A DNA stretch of 64,000 bases from Clostridia bacterium. Its GTDB lineage: Bacteria > Bacillota > Clostridia > Oscillospirales > Acutalibacteraceae. The notes beneath the pieces are model-generated. The model was not told the DNA's origin. It ran no database searches and saw only the letters and a list, made by a program, of their open reading frames with translations. The translations under genes were made by a program, and so were the position numbers. The stretch covers positions 16,846-80,845 of the forward strand of contig CAAGJJ010000131.1 in the NCBI GenBank assembly GCA_900770165.1, read 5' to 3'. This document shows, piece by piece, positions 26,156 through 34,245 of the stretch (the first letter of the stretch is position 1; each line of letters starts with the position of its first letter).

Positions 26156-27007
26156 TTAATTTACCGGGAAAATTTTATTCATTTCGGTGCTTGTATCTAT
26201 ATAGAGTTGTTTTATATCTTTACAATCAAACTGTGCACCTGTCCATATATTTTGGGCATATACAGCTTGCCATATTAGCATTGAAAGACCATTGGAATAT
26301 TTAATTCCATTGGATTTTGCTAATTTAACAAGCATTGTCTCATTAGGATTGTATACCATATCGAATACCGCTTTACAATTTTTAACAGTGTCTGCAAAAA
26401 CGGGACTTTCATGTATTTTAGGATATGTACCAACAGGTGTTGCGTTGACTAGTAAATCTATTTCACCTTTAAGAGACTCAAGAGTGCATGAGGAAATTTG
26501 AGGTGCAATTGTGTTTGATTTAATATCGCCTATTAAAGATGCTGCATGATTTAAACTTTGAGGTCTTACAGATATAATTGTTTCACATCCTGCAAGAACA
26601 GACTCATAAGCAGCGGCTCTTGCTGCTCCGCCAGCACCTAGAATTACAACTTTTCCTTTCAGGGAAATGTTTGCAAATTCTAAGGCAGATATAAATCCAT
26701 CTGGGTCTGTGGTATGACCTTCAGAAAATTCATTGACGGTTTTTACTAAATTAACAGATCTATATAAACTAGCTTTTTTTGAAAGTGAATCTAAATATGG
26801 TATAATTACTTGCTTATGTGGAATTGTAACATTAAATCCATCTAGTTCTTTTAATGAATTAAAGGCTGCGCTTAAATCTTCTATGGGAATATTTATTAAG
26901 TCGTAATCAGCGTCTACTTTTGAAAGTTCAAACAATCTTTTATGTATAAAGGATGACATACTGTGTGCTATTGGATGGCCAATTAGAGCGTAATGTTTCT
27001 TTTTCAT
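26156..27007 (-). CDS. aroE: Shikimate dehydrogenase (NADP+)
   Basis: 283 aa. Substrate site IGHPIAHSMSSFIH, catalytic Lys in NVTIPHKQ, nucleotide loop VILGAGGAARAA and the C-terminal GLSMLIWQAV. It reduces 3-dehydroshikimate to shikimate. It is the first gene of the minus-strand run aroE-aroK-aroB-aroA-aroC-chorismate mutase; DAHP synthase and dehydroquinase are not in the window. AAGGGGG lies before ATG. Confidence 0.95.
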   Translation of the reverse strand: MKKKHYALIGHPIAHSMSSFIHKRLFELSKVDADYDLINIPIEDLSAAFNSLKELDGFNVTIPHKQVIIPYLDSLSKKASLYRSVNLVKTVNEFSEGHTTDPDGFISALEFANISLKGKVVILGAGGAARAAAYESVLAGCETIISVRPQSLNHAASLIGDIKSNTIAPQISSCTLESLKGEIDLLVNATPVGTYPKIHESPVFADTVKNCKAVFDMVYNPNETMLVKLAKSNGIKYSNGLSMLIWQAVYAQNIWTGAQFDCKDIKQLYIDTSTEMNKIFPVN

Positions 27008-27068
27008 ATTTGGACCCCCTTAAGTGTAGATATGTTTTATATTTTTCAAATTAAAATAAAAATATATA

Positions 27069-27097
27069 TTGACAAAGAGCGTAATTGCTAATAATAT
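27069..27097 (+). promoter_or_regulatory. Predicted sigma-A promoter of acpP
   Basis: Consensus TTGACA (27069-27074), a 17-base spacer and TAATAT (27092-27097). It leaves a leader of about 125 bases before acpP. Confidence 0.75.
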
Positions 27098-27101
27098 GTG
27101 G

Positions 27102-27161
27102 TAGAAGAGGTATTTATAAATTAATATCTTCTATTTAGGATTGTAGCACAAAATAGGTGCT
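27102..27161 (+). other. acpP leader with two hairpins
   Basis: TAGAAGA (27102-27108) pairs with TCTTCTA (27127-27133), extended inward by TATT with AATA after a GG bulge. A second, weaker stem AGCAC/GTGCT (27145-27149 with 27157-27161) is followed by TTTTG. I saw no FapR-like palindrome. Confidence 0.4.
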
Positions 27162-27227
27162 TTTGTCTATAAATAGGAGAGGGATAAAAAATCTTATTAT
27201 ATATTTCGTTTTAGGAGGAACATAGTT

Positions 27228-27455
27228 ATGGTATTAGAAAAAATAAAAGCAATATTAAGTGAACAGTTTGATGTAGAGGAAGATGAAATAACAAACGAGA
27301 CTAGTATTGAAGATGAGTTAGGAGCGGATTCCCTTGATATTGCAGATTTAGTTGCATCGATTGAAGATGAGTTTGAAGTTGAGATACGTGATGAAGACGT
27401 TGAGGGGATCAAAACCGTTGGTGATATTGTTAAGTATATTGAACCTAGAGTTTAA
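27228..27455 (+). CDS. acpP: Acyl carrier protein
   Basis: 75 aa, highly acidic. The phosphopantetheine attachment site is the Ser in ELGADSLDIADL. It carries growing acyl chains in type II fatty acid synthesis. GGAGGAA lies 8 bases before ATG. It stands alone between its own promoter and terminator; no fab genes are adjacent. Confidence 0.96.
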   Translation: MVLEKIKAILSEQFDVEEDEITNETSIEDELGADSLDIADLVASIEDEFEVEIRDEDVEGIKTVGDIVKYIEPRV

Positions 27456-27475
27456 TAAAAGAAGGTTTATATTTT

Positions 27476-27506
27476 AGACTGCTATTTAATGTAGCAGTCT
27501 TTTTGT
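27476..27506 (+). terminator. Terminator of acpP
   Basis: AGACTGCTA (27476-27484) pairs with TAGCAGTCT (27492-27500) around a 7-base loop, followed by five T. Confidence 0.88.
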
Positions 27507-27519
27507 AGTATAATTTTTA

Positions 27520-27548
27520 TTGAAAAAGTTTTTAGGGAATAATATAAT
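27520..27548 (+). promoter_or_regulatory. Predicted sigma-A promoter upstream of proS
   Basis: TTGAAA (27520-27525), a 17-base spacer and a perfect TATAAT (27543-27548). The transcript would run about 265 bases before proS, through the small ORF at 27678. No T-box features (specifier loop, AGGGTGG antiterminator bulge) were seen in this leader. Confidence 0.65.
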
Positions 27549-27677
27549 ATGCTTAAGCCTATTTAAAAAATGTGAATAATACTGGTATATTTGTCTCTTG
27601 TATGTTTGCTAATGACATTAGAGGAGAGCGATTAATATAATTTTATTAAATTTATAGGTGCAGTTTGTGTTATAAAT

Positions 27678-27770
27678 GTTAGAAATTCACTTTTGTTGAT
27701 GCTTCAGGGAATGGTTGGTATACTTTTAGTTATGCTTATTATTTGTGCTGTAATAGTTAGTATTGAGTAA
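27678..27770 (+). CDS. Putative small membrane protein, possibly OadG-like fragment
   Basis: The frame encodes about 30 residues ending LLLMLQGMVGILLVM... with one hydrophobic helix, then TAA at 27768. The pattern LxLQGMVGIxxV resembles the N-terminal helix of the gamma subunits of sodium-pumping decarboxylases. The frame is open from 27636. Possible starts are TTG 27693, TTG 27696 or ATG 27699; none has a good ribosome-binding site. AGAGGAG at 27619-27625 is too far away, so the gene may be decayed at its 5' end. The start given is the first codon of the recognisable segment, not a proven initiator. Confidence 0.3.
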   Translation, partial: VRNSLLLMLQGMVGILLVMLIICAVIVSIE

Positions 27771-27819
27771 AGTATCTTCAAAAAATAGATAATAATAAAC
27801 GAAAGGGAGAGTATTAATA

Positions 27820-29256
27820 ATGGCAAATCAGAAGAAAATGGTTGAAGAGATAACATCAATGGAAGAGGATTTTGCCAAGTGGTATACTGATATAGTAAAA
27901 AAAGCAGAGCTTATGGATTATTCTAGTGTTAGGGGCTGTATGATAATAGAGCCATATGGTTATGCTATATGGGAAAATATACAAAAAATTCTTGACAGTG
28001 AATTTAAAAAGCTTGGTCATGAAAATGTTTCAATGCCTATGTTTATTCCTGAAAGCTTATTACAAAAAGAAAAAGATCATGTAGAAGGCTTCGCTCCAGA
28101 AGTTGCATGGGTTACACATGGAGGGAATGAAAAATTACAAGAAAGATTATGTGTAAGACCTACATCTGAAACTCTATTTTGCGACCACTATGCAAATGTT
28201 ATACATTCGTGGAGAGATCTCCCAAAACTTTATAATCAGTGGTGTTCGGTTGTGCGTTGGGAGAAAACTACAAGACCATTTTTAAGATCTGTTGAGTTCT
28301 TATGGCAAGAAGGGCATACAATGCATGAGACCGAAGAGGAAGCAAAAAGAGAAACAGAACAGATGCTTAATGTATATGCGAATTTTTGTGAAAATGATTT
28401 AGCTATACCAGTTATTAAAGGAAAAAAGACAGATAAAGAGAAATTTGCAGGAGCGGTTTCTACATATACGATAGAAGCTATGATGCACGATGGCAAAGCA
28501 CTGCAGTCTGGGACAAGCCATTTCTTTGGCGATGGATTTTCTAGAGCATTTGATATAAAATTTCAAGATAGAAATAATAAACAAAGCTATCCATTTCAAA
28601 CATCATGGGGAGCTTCTACAAGGCTTATAGGTGGAATAATAATGACGCATGGTGATGATAATGGTTTGGTATTACCACCAGCTGTAGCACCTATACAGGT
28701 AATAATTGTTCCTGTAGCAATGCATAAAGAGGGCGTTTTAGAAAAAGCAAGAGAGATTGAAACAAGACTGAAGAAAATTTGCAGAGTGAAGGTAGATGAT
28801 TCTGATCAAAGTCCAGGTTGGAAGTTTGCTCAGTATGAAATGAAAGGTGTTCCGTTAAGGCTGGAAATAGGACCTAAAGATATTGAGAAAAATCAGTGTG
28901 TATTAGTAAGACGTGACAATAGAGAAAAGATCTTTGTGCCTCTTGATAATATAGAAGAAGAGATTCCTAAGGCTTTAGAGCTTGTAAGGCAGGGTATGTA
29001 TGACAAGGCTTATAAGAGAAGAGAAGAAATGACGTATAAGGCCAAAACTCTTGACGAGCTTAAGAATATTGCCGATACAAAACCAGGCTTTATTAAAGCT
29101 ATGTGGTGTGGTTCTCAGGAATGTGAAGAAAAGTTAAAAGAAATTTCGGGAGTTTCTTCTAGATGTATTCCGTTTGAGCAAGAGCATTTATCTGATGAAT
29201 GTGTATGTTGTGGTAAAAAGGCAGATAAAATGCTTTATTGGGGAAAATCTTATTGA
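27820..29256 (+). CDS. proS: Prolyl-tRNA synthetase, archaeal/eukaryotic-like type
   Basis: 478 aa. It charges tRNA-Pro. The length, the start (EEDFAKWYTDIVKKAELMDY) and the C-terminal zinc-like domain (CGSQECEEKL ... DECVCCGKKAD) mark the ProS type without the bacterial editing insertion. Class II motifs 2 and 3 lie around RPTSETLFCDHYANVIHSWR and GASTRLIGGIIMTHGDD. AAAGGGAGAG lies before ATG. A strong terminator follows. Confidence 0.96.
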   Translation: MANQKKMVEEITSMEEDFAKWYTDIVKKAELMDYSSVRGCMIIEPYGYAIWENIQKILDSEFKKLGHENVSMPMFIPESLLQKEKDHVEGFAPEVAWVTHGGNEKLQERLCVRPTSETLFCDHYANVIHSWRDLPKLYNQWCSVVRWEKTTRPFLRSVEFLWQEGHTMHETEEEAKRETEQMLNVYANFCENDLAIPVIKGKKTDKEKFAGAVSTYTIEAMMHDGKALQSGTSHFFGDGFSRAFDIKFQDRNNKQSYPFQTSWGASTRLIGGIIMTHGDDNGLVLPPAVAPIQVIIVPVAMHKEGVLEKAREIETRLKKICRVKVDDSDQSPGWKFAQYEMKGVPLRLEIGPKDIEKNQCVLVRRDNREKIFVPLDNIEEEIPKALELVRQGMYDKAYKRREEMTYKAKTLDELKNIADTKPGFIKAMWCGSQECEEKLKEISGVSSRCIPFEQEHLSDECVCCGKKADKMLYWGKSY

Positions 29257-29262
29257 TAATTT

Positions 29263-29300
29263 ATACCAAGTTCTGTATAAAAGAACTTGGTATTTTTTGT
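29263..29300 (+). terminator. Terminator of proS
   Basis: ATACCAAGTTCT (29263-29274) pairs with AGAACTTGGTAT (29282-29293), followed by a T-run. Confidence 0.9.
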
Positions 29301-29321
29301 TCTTGAATTTTTATAAAAAGC

Positions 29322-29350
29322 TTGCAATGATATGTAAAGTATGGTATTAT
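29322..29350 (+). promoter_or_regulatory. Predicted promoter of the ribosomal super-operon
   Basis: TTGCAA (29322-29327), a 17-base spacer and TATTAT (29345-29350), overlapping a perfect TATAAT at 29348-29353. It leaves a leader of about 270 bases before rpsJ. Confidence 0.6.
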
Positions 29351-29357
29351 AATTAAG

Positions 29358-29610
29358 CGTGACTGCAACAGATATGCGATGAAGCGGGAGGTTGCGGCTT
29401 TTTGCCGGTTTTTCCGTGGAGTATGTCCGATTTTAAACCGGGCGACAAAAAATATTAAGATGTAAAAAGTATGAGTTAGATACTTTTATGTCTAAACGCT
29501 TTTTGGCCTAACCCGGATCTGGCTTTGTTTTAAGTCAGGCCGGTTTTTAAATGTTCAATAATGAAACACCCGGAAGGGTGTAAGGCTAAATTAGCACGCC
29601 CGCCAACTAC
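29358..29610 (+). promoter_or_regulatory. Structured leader of the S10 operon with attenuator-like hairpin
   Basis: No ORF is evident in this stretch. GCAAC (29365-29369) can pair with GTTGC (29391-29395), and CGGC/GCCG (29395-29398 with 29404-29407) forms a small hairpin before a T-run. Near the end, CCGG-CTGGCTT (29513-29525) pairs with AAGTCAG-CCGG (29532-29543), followed by five T, like an intrinsic terminator upstream of rpsJ. The layout suits an autoregulatory ribosomal-protein leader; I cannot assign it to a named RNA family. Confidence 0.6.
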
Positions 29611-29628
29611 AAAAAGGAGGCGATTTTA

Positions 29629-29940
29629 GTGGCAGTCAAAGAGAAAATTAGGATAAGATTAAAGGGTTATGATCATCAATTAGTTGATCAATCTGCAGAC
29701 AAAATTGTTCAAACTGCAAAACGTACAGGTGCTAGAGTTTCAGGGCCTGTTCCGTTACCAACAGAAAAACAAGTTGTTACTATCTTACGTGCTGTTCATA
29801 AATATAAAGATAGCCGTGAACAATTTGAAACAAGAACCCATAAAAGACTTATCGATATTCTCAGACCATCGAATAAGACTGTTGAGTCTTTGATGAGTTT
29901 AGAACTTCCTGCAGGCGTTGAAATAGAAATTAAACTCTAA
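29629..29940 (+). CDS. rpsJ: 30S ribosomal protein S10
   Basis: 103 aa, GTG start after AAGGAGG. Typical S10: IRIRLKGYDHQLVDQSADKI, VSGPVPLPT and the THKRLIDI loop. In other bacteria S10 also acts as NusE in antitermination. First gene of the S10 operon. Confidence 0.98.
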   Translation: MAVKEKIRIRLKGYDHQLVDQSADKIVQTAKRTGARVSGPVPLPTEKQVVTILRAVHKYKDSREQFETRTHKRLIDILRPSNKTVESLMSLELPAGVEIEIKL

Positions 29941-29964
29941 TTTAACCAACCGCAAGAGGGTCAT

Positions 29965-29980
29965 GTTGGGGAAACTCAAC
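29965..29980 (+). other. GNRA-capped hairpin between rpsJ and rplC
   Basis: GTTGGG (29965-29970) pairs with CTCAAC (29975-29980), one G-U pair, closing a GAAA tetraloop. It lies just upstream of the rplC ribosome-binding site. Confidence 0.4.
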
Positions 29981-30003
29981 CAATAACCAATAGGAGGTAA
30001 AAT

Positions 30004-30636
30004 ATGCAAAAGGCAATCATTGGTAAGAAGATTGGTATGACACAAATCTTCGATGAAAAGGGAAATGTAGTTCCTGTTACAGTTGTTGAAGCCGGACCAT
30101 GTGTTGTTTCTCAGAAGAAGACTATTGAAAACGACGGATACGCATCAGTTCAAATCGGTTTTGGCGACTTAAAGCCTCACAAAGTAACTAAACCTATGAG
30201 AGGTCACTTTGATAAGGCTGACGTTGCTCCTAAGAGGACTCTTAGAGAGTTTCGTTTTGATGATACGGATGCTTATAATGTTGGCGATATCATCAAGGCA
30301 GATACCTTTGCAGCAGGTGACAAAATTGATGTCATAGGAACAAGCAAAGGTAAAGGCTGTGCCGGCGTAATTAAACGTTGGAATTTCCAAAGACTTAAAG
30401 AAAGTCATGGTACAGGTCCTGTTGGCCGTCATGGTGGTTCAATTGGATGCTGTTCAGATCCTTCCAGAGTTTTTAAAGGAAAGAAAATGGCTGGTCACTT
30501 AGGTGCAGAAAGAGTAACTGTTCAAAATTTAAAGATTGTTAAAGTAGATGCTGAAAACAATCTAATCGCTATCAAAGGTGCAGTACCAGGCCCTAATGGT
30601 GGTACGGTAATTATACGCGATAGCGTTAAAGCGTAA
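30004..30636 (+). CDS. rplC: 50S ribosomal protein L3
   Basis: 210 aa, normal length. Start QKAIIGKKIGMTQIFDEKG and the conserved loop around WNFQRLKESHGTGPVGRHGG and GKKMAGHLGAERVT are diagnostic. It is one of the first proteins to bind 23S rRNA. AGGAGG before ATG. Confidence 0.98.
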   Translation: MQKAIIGKKIGMTQIFDEKGNVVPVTVVEAGPCVVSQKKTIENDGYASVQIGFGDLKPHKVTKPMRGHFDKADVAPKRTLREFRFDDTDAYNVGDIIKADTFAAGDKIDVIGTSKGKGCAGVIKRWNFQRLKESHGTGPVGRHGGSIGCCSDPSRVFKGKKMAGHLGAERVTVQNLKIVKVDAENNLIAIKGAVPGPNGGTVIIRDSVKA

Positions 30637-30653
30637 GGGAAGGAGGAGTTGTA

Positions 30654-31277
30654 ATGCCTACATTAGCAGTACTTGATATGTCAGGTAAAGAGGTAGACAA
30701 AGTCGACCTTTCTGATAACGTATTTGGAATTGAGCCTAACACTGTTGTTATGCATCAAATGGTAGTTAATTATCTTGCAAACAAACGTCAAGGTACACAG
30801 TCTGCTTTAACACGTGCTGAAGTTTCCGGAGGCGGTAAAAAACCATGGAGACAAAAAGGTACAGGTCGTGCAAGACAGGGTTCAACACGCTCACCTCAAT
30901 GGAGACATGGTGGTATTGTATTTGCTCCAAAACCTCGCAGTTACAGATTCTCTGTAAACAAAAAGGTTAGAAGACTTGCAATGAAATCTGCATTTTCAAG
31001 TAAAGTTTTAGATAACGATTTAATTGTTCTTGATTCAATTAAATTAGAAGAGTTTAAAACAAAAACTATTGCAGAAATGTTGAAAGCATTAGGTGCAAAT
31101 AAAAAATCTTTAATTGTTATTCCAGAAGTTGATGAGAAAATTATTAGATCAGCAAGAAATATTCCTGGTGTTAAAACAGCTCAGGTAAATACTTTAAATG
31201 TATACGATATGATGAATGCTGATAAACTTATTATTTTAAAGGATACTGTAAGCAAAATTGAGGAGGTGTATGCATAA
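30654..31277 (+). CDS. rplD: 50S ribosomal protein L4
   Basis: 207 aa. Conserved tunnel loop GGGKKPWRQKGTGRARQGS and FAPKPRSY are present. L4 lines the exit tunnel; in gammaproteobacteria it represses the S10 operon. Its stop overlaps the rplW start. Confidence 0.98.
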   Translation: MPTLAVLDMSGKEVDKVDLSDNVFGIEPNTVVMHQMVVNYLANKRQGTQSALTRAEVSGGGKKPWRQKGTGRARQGSTRSPQWRHGGIVFAPKPRSYRFSVNKKVRRLAMKSAFSSKVLDNDLIVLDSIKLEEFKTKTIAEMLKALGANKKSLIVIPEVDEKIIRSARNIPGVKTAQVNTLNVYDMMNADKLIILKDTVSKIEEVYA

Positions 31278-31567
31278 TGGCAGCACAAGATATTATTATA
31301 CGCCCAGTTATCTCTGAAAAGAGTATGCTAGGTACAGCCATGAAAAAGTACACTTTTAAGGTTGCTAAAGATGCTAATAAGATTGAGATCGCTAAAGCAG
31401 TTGAAGAGTTATTTGATGTAAAAGTAGCTAAAGTTAATACTCTTAATGTTAGAGGACATTTTCGCCGTCAGGGCAGATCTCAAGGCTATACTTCAGCTTG
31501 GAAAAAAGCGGTTGTCACTTTAACTGAAGATAGTAAGAATATTGAATTCTTTGAAGGTATGGTCTAA
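31277..31567 (+). CDS. rplW: 50S ribosomal protein L23
   Basis: 96 aa. IIRPVISEKSM and KVNTLNVRGHFRRQGR are typical. L23 sits at the tunnel exit and docks trigger factor and SRP. ATG overlaps the L4 stop codon. Confidence 0.97.
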   Translation: MAAQDIIIRPVISEKSMLGTAMKKYTFKVAKDANKIEIAKAVEELFDVKVAKVNTLNVRGHFRRQGRSQGYTSAWKKAVVTLTEDSKNIEFFEGMV

Positions 31568-31595
31568 GCAAATTAGCAAAAGCATAAAACGGCAA

Positions 31596-31627
31596 TGTAT
31601 GGGATATGAATCCCGCCAAGCCATACA
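31596..31627 (+). other. Hairpin upstream of rplB
   Basis: TGTAT/ATACA (31596-31600 with 31623-31627) encloses GGGAT/ATCCC (31601-31605 with 31610-31614) and an 8-base asymmetric bulge. It occupies the unusually long (about 75-base) rplW-rplB gap; no T-run follows. Confidence 0.4.
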
Positions 31628-31642
31628 AAAGGAGTGAATTAT

Positions 31643-32476
31643 ATGGCAATTAAAAATTTTAAACCGACTACACCTTCAAGACGTAACATGTCGGTTATAG
31701 ATTACTCCGGCCTTTCAAAGGTAGAGCCAGAGAAAAGTCTTTTAGCTCCACTAAATAAAAAGTCTGGACGTAACAGCTATGGTAGAATTACAGTTCGCCA
31801 TAGAGGCGGCGGAAACCGTAGAAAATATCGTTTAATTGATTTTAAACGTCAAAAGTTTGATATTCCAGGAAAAGTAGTAACTATTGAATATGATCCTAAT
31901 CGCTCAGCTCATATAGCTTTAATTCAATATGAAGATGGCGAAAAAGGATATATAATTGCCCCAAATGGTTTAAAAGTAGGGGACACAATTTCAGCAGGTA
32001 AAGATGCAGACATTAAGCCTGGAAACGCTTTACCTTTAGAGAATATTCCAGTAGGTACTTTTATTCACAATGTTGAATTGTATCCTGGAAAAGGTGCACA
32101 GCTTGCAAGATCAGCAGGTAATATGGCTCAGTTGATGGCAAAGGAAGGCAGATTAGCTCTTTTAAGATTACCATCAGGTGAACTTAGAAATGTGCCAATT
32201 AACTGTATGGCAACAATAGGTCAGGTCGGTAACCTTGACCATGAAAATGTTAAAATTGGTAAAGCAGGACGTAAACGCAACATGGGTATAAGACCTACAG
32301 TCCGCGGTTCTGTTATGAACCCTAATGATCATCCGCATGGTGGTGGTGAGGGTAAATCACCAGTTGGTCGTCCAGGACCTGTTACTCCTTGGGGTAAACC
32401 TGCTCTTGGATATAAAACTCGTAAAAAACATAAGAGTTCCGATAAATTTATCGTTAGACGCAGAAACGGCAAATAA
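31643..32476 (+). CDS. rplB: 50S ribosomal protein L2
   Basis: 277 aa from ATG 31643 (AAAGGAG upstream; ATG 31634 overlaps it too closely). Start AIKNFKPTTPSRR, RHRGGGNRRKYR, and the peptidyl-transferase-proximal VMNPNDHPHGGGEG with its conserved His are present. It is among the most conserved large-subunit proteins. Confidence 0.98.
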   Translation: MAIKNFKPTTPSRRNMSVIDYSGLSKVEPEKSLLAPLNKKSGRNSYGRITVRHRGGGNRRKYRLIDFKRQKFDIPGKVVTIEYDPNRSAHIALIQYEDGEKGYIIAPNGLKVGDTISAGKDADIKPGNALPLENIPVGTFIHNVELYPGKGAQLARSAGNMAQLMAKEGRLALLRLPSGELRNVPINCMATIGQVGNLDHENVKIGKAGRKRNMGIRPTVRGSVMNPNDHPHGGGEGKSPVGRPGPVTPWGKPALGYKTRKKHKSSDKFIVRRRNGK

Positions 32477-32502
32477 GTGGTACAGAAAGGAGCTTATGAA
32501 CT

Positions 32503-32778
32503 ATGGGTAGAAGCGTAAAAAAGGGTCCTTATGTACAGCCTGTGCTGCTTAAAAGGATTCAGGAAATGAACAAGACCGGCGAAAAGAAAATTCTTAAAAC
32601 TTGGAGCAGAGCTTCAACAATTTTCCCCGATTTCGTAGGTCATACATTTGCAGTCCATGATGGACGCAAGCATGTTCCAGTGTATGTAACAGAAGATATG
32701 GTTGGACACAAACTAGGAGAGTTTGCTCCAACAAGAACATACAGAGGTCATGCGGGATCAAAAACTACTAAGAAATAA
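32503..32778 (+). CDS. rpsS: 30S ribosomal protein S19
   Basis: 91 aa. GRSVKKGPYVQ, WSRASTIFPDFVGHTFAVHDGRKHVPV and GHKLGEFAPTRTYRGH are diagnostic. It binds the 16S head with S13. Confidence 0.98.
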   Translation: MGRSVKKGPYVQPVLLKRIQEMNKTGEKKILKTWSRASTIFPDFVGHTFAVHDGRKHVPVYVTEDMVGHKLGEFAPTRTYRGHAGSKTTKK

Positions 32779-32799
32779 CAGCCGAAAGGAGTGTACGCA

Positions 32800-33135
32800 A
32801 TGGAAGCAAGGGCTTACCTAAAACATGCTCGAATTTCACCACGTAAGGTGTCTATCGTGCTAGATTTAATAAGAAATAAGCCGGTCGATTATGCGATGGC
32901 TATCCTCAAGCATACCCCAAAGGCTGCCTGTGAGGACCTGGAAAAATTGCTGAAATCAGCAATGGCTAATGCTGAGAACAATAATAATATGGATGTTTCA
33001 AGACTATACGTAGCAGAGTGTTTCGTATGTCCTGGCCCGATCTTAAAGCGCATTCGTCCAAGAGCGCAGGGTCGTGCATTTAGAATAAATAAAAGGACCT
33101 CGCACGTAACCCTAGTGCTAAAGGAACAAGAATAG
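32800..33135 (+). CDS. rplV: 50S ribosomal protein L22
   Basis: 111 aa from ATG 32800 (GAAAGGAG upstream). EARAYLKHARISPRKV and RIRPRAQGRAFRI are typical; its hairpin loop narrows the exit tunnel and can carry macrolide resistance mutations. Confidence 0.97.
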   Translation: MEARAYLKHARISPRKVSIVLDLIRNKPVDYAMAILKHTPKAACEDLEKLLKSAMANAENNNNMDVSRLYVAECFVCPGPILKRIRPRAQGRAFRINKRTSHVTLVLKEQE

Positions 33136-33154
33136 GCAGATAAGGAGGTAAACT

Positions 33155-33820
33155 ATGGGCCAAAAAGTAAATCCTCACGGTCTTCGTGTAGGAGTAATTA
33201 AAGATTGGGATTCTCGCTGGTTTGCAAGCGATAAGGATTTTGGAAGCTATGTAGTTGAAGATCATGAGCTTCGCAAAATGCTTAAGAAACAGCTTTACGC
33301 AGCAGGAGTACCAAAAATCGAGATTGAACGTACAGCCTCAAAGGTTAGGCTTCATATTCACTGTGCAAAACCTGGTATGGTTATTGGTAAAGGCGGCAGT
33401 GAGATTGATAAACTTCGTGTTAAATGCGAAGCTAAGTTAAAAAAACCTGTTAATATTAATATAGTTGAGGTTAAATCTCCGGATCTTAACGCTCAATTAG
33501 TTGCTGAAAACATTGCAGCACAGCTTGAAAAGAGAATTTCTTTTAGGCGTGCAATGAAACAATCAATAGGACGTGCAATGAAATTTGGTGCTAAAGGTAT
33601 CAAAGTTCAGGTATCTGGACGTTTAGGCGGAGCTGAAATTGCAAGGTCAGAGCGCTACCATGAAGGTACTATTCCGCTACAAACAATCAGAGCAGACATC
33701 GATTACGGTTTTGCTGAGGCAGACACAACCTATGGAAAAATCGGTGTAAAAGTTTGGTTATATAAAGGAGAGGTTTTAGGGGAATCTCGTAGGCCTCAAA
33801 AAGAAGGAGGCAATAAATAA
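33155..33820 (+). CDS. rpsC: 30S ribosomal protein S3
   Basis: 221 aa. GQKVNPHGLRVG start, a KH domain with KPGMVIGKGG, and the C-terminal GRLGGAEIARSE and EGTIPLQTIRADIDYG. It forms part of the mRNA entry helicase. The stop overlaps rplP ATG. Confidence 0.98.
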   Translation: MGQKVNPHGLRVGVIKDWDSRWFASDKDFGSYVVEDHELRKMLKKQLYAAGVPKIEIERTASKVRLHIHCAKPGMVIGKGGSEIDKLRVKCEAKLKKPVNINIVEVKSPDLNAQLVAENIAAQLEKRISFRRAMKQSIGRAMKFGAKGIKVQVSGRLGGAEIARSERYHEGTIPLQTIRADIDYGFAEADTTYGKIGVKVWLYKGEVLGESRRPQKEGGNK

Positions 33821-34245
33821 TGCTATTACCAAAACGTGTTAAATACCGTAGGGTTCACAGAGGCCGTATGACTGGTAAAGCAACCCGTGGAAACAAGATT
33901 TCTCACGGAGAATTTGGCCTTCAGGCTTTAGAGCCATCTTGGATTACAGCCAACCAAATTGAAGCAGCTCGTGTTGCTATGACACGTTATTGCAAAAGAT
34001 TTGGTAAGGTTTGGATTAAAATATTCCCAGATAAACCAATATCAAAGAAACCTCTTGAAACCCGTATGGGTAAAGGTAAAGGTGCTCCTGAATATTGGGT
34101 AGCAGTAGTTAAACCAGGAAGAATTATGTTTGAAATAGCAGGTGTTCCTGAGGAAACTGCAAGAGAAGCAATGAGACTAGCGGCAAACAAGCTGCCGATT
34201 AAATGCAAGTTTGTCATGAAGGAAGAAACGGGTGGTGAGCAGTAA
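33820..34245 (+). CDS. rplP: 50S ribosomal protein L16
   Basis: 141 aa. LLPKRVKYRRVHRGRM, GLQALEPSWITANQIEAAR and RMGKGKGAPEYWVA are diagnostic. L16 helps position A-site tRNA. Both ends overlap neighbours (rpsC and rpmC) by one base. Confidence 0.98.
   Translation: MLLPKRVKYRRVHRGRMTGKATRGNKISHGEFGLQALEPSWITANQIEAARVAMTRYCKRFGKVWIKIFPDKPISKKPLETRMGKGKGAPEYWVAVVKPGRIMFEIAGVPEETAREAMRLAANKLPIKCKFVMKEETGGEQ

Noticed and set aside
27456..27819. T-box riboswitch for proS
   Set aside because: No specifier loop or AGGGTGG antiterminator bulge was seen in the proS leader.
30169..30432. Antisense ORFs across the ribosomal operon (for example at 30169-30432, 34791-35060, 37567-38106)
   Set aside because: They mirror strongly conserved ribosomal genes, lack ribosome-binding sites and have no recognisable domains.
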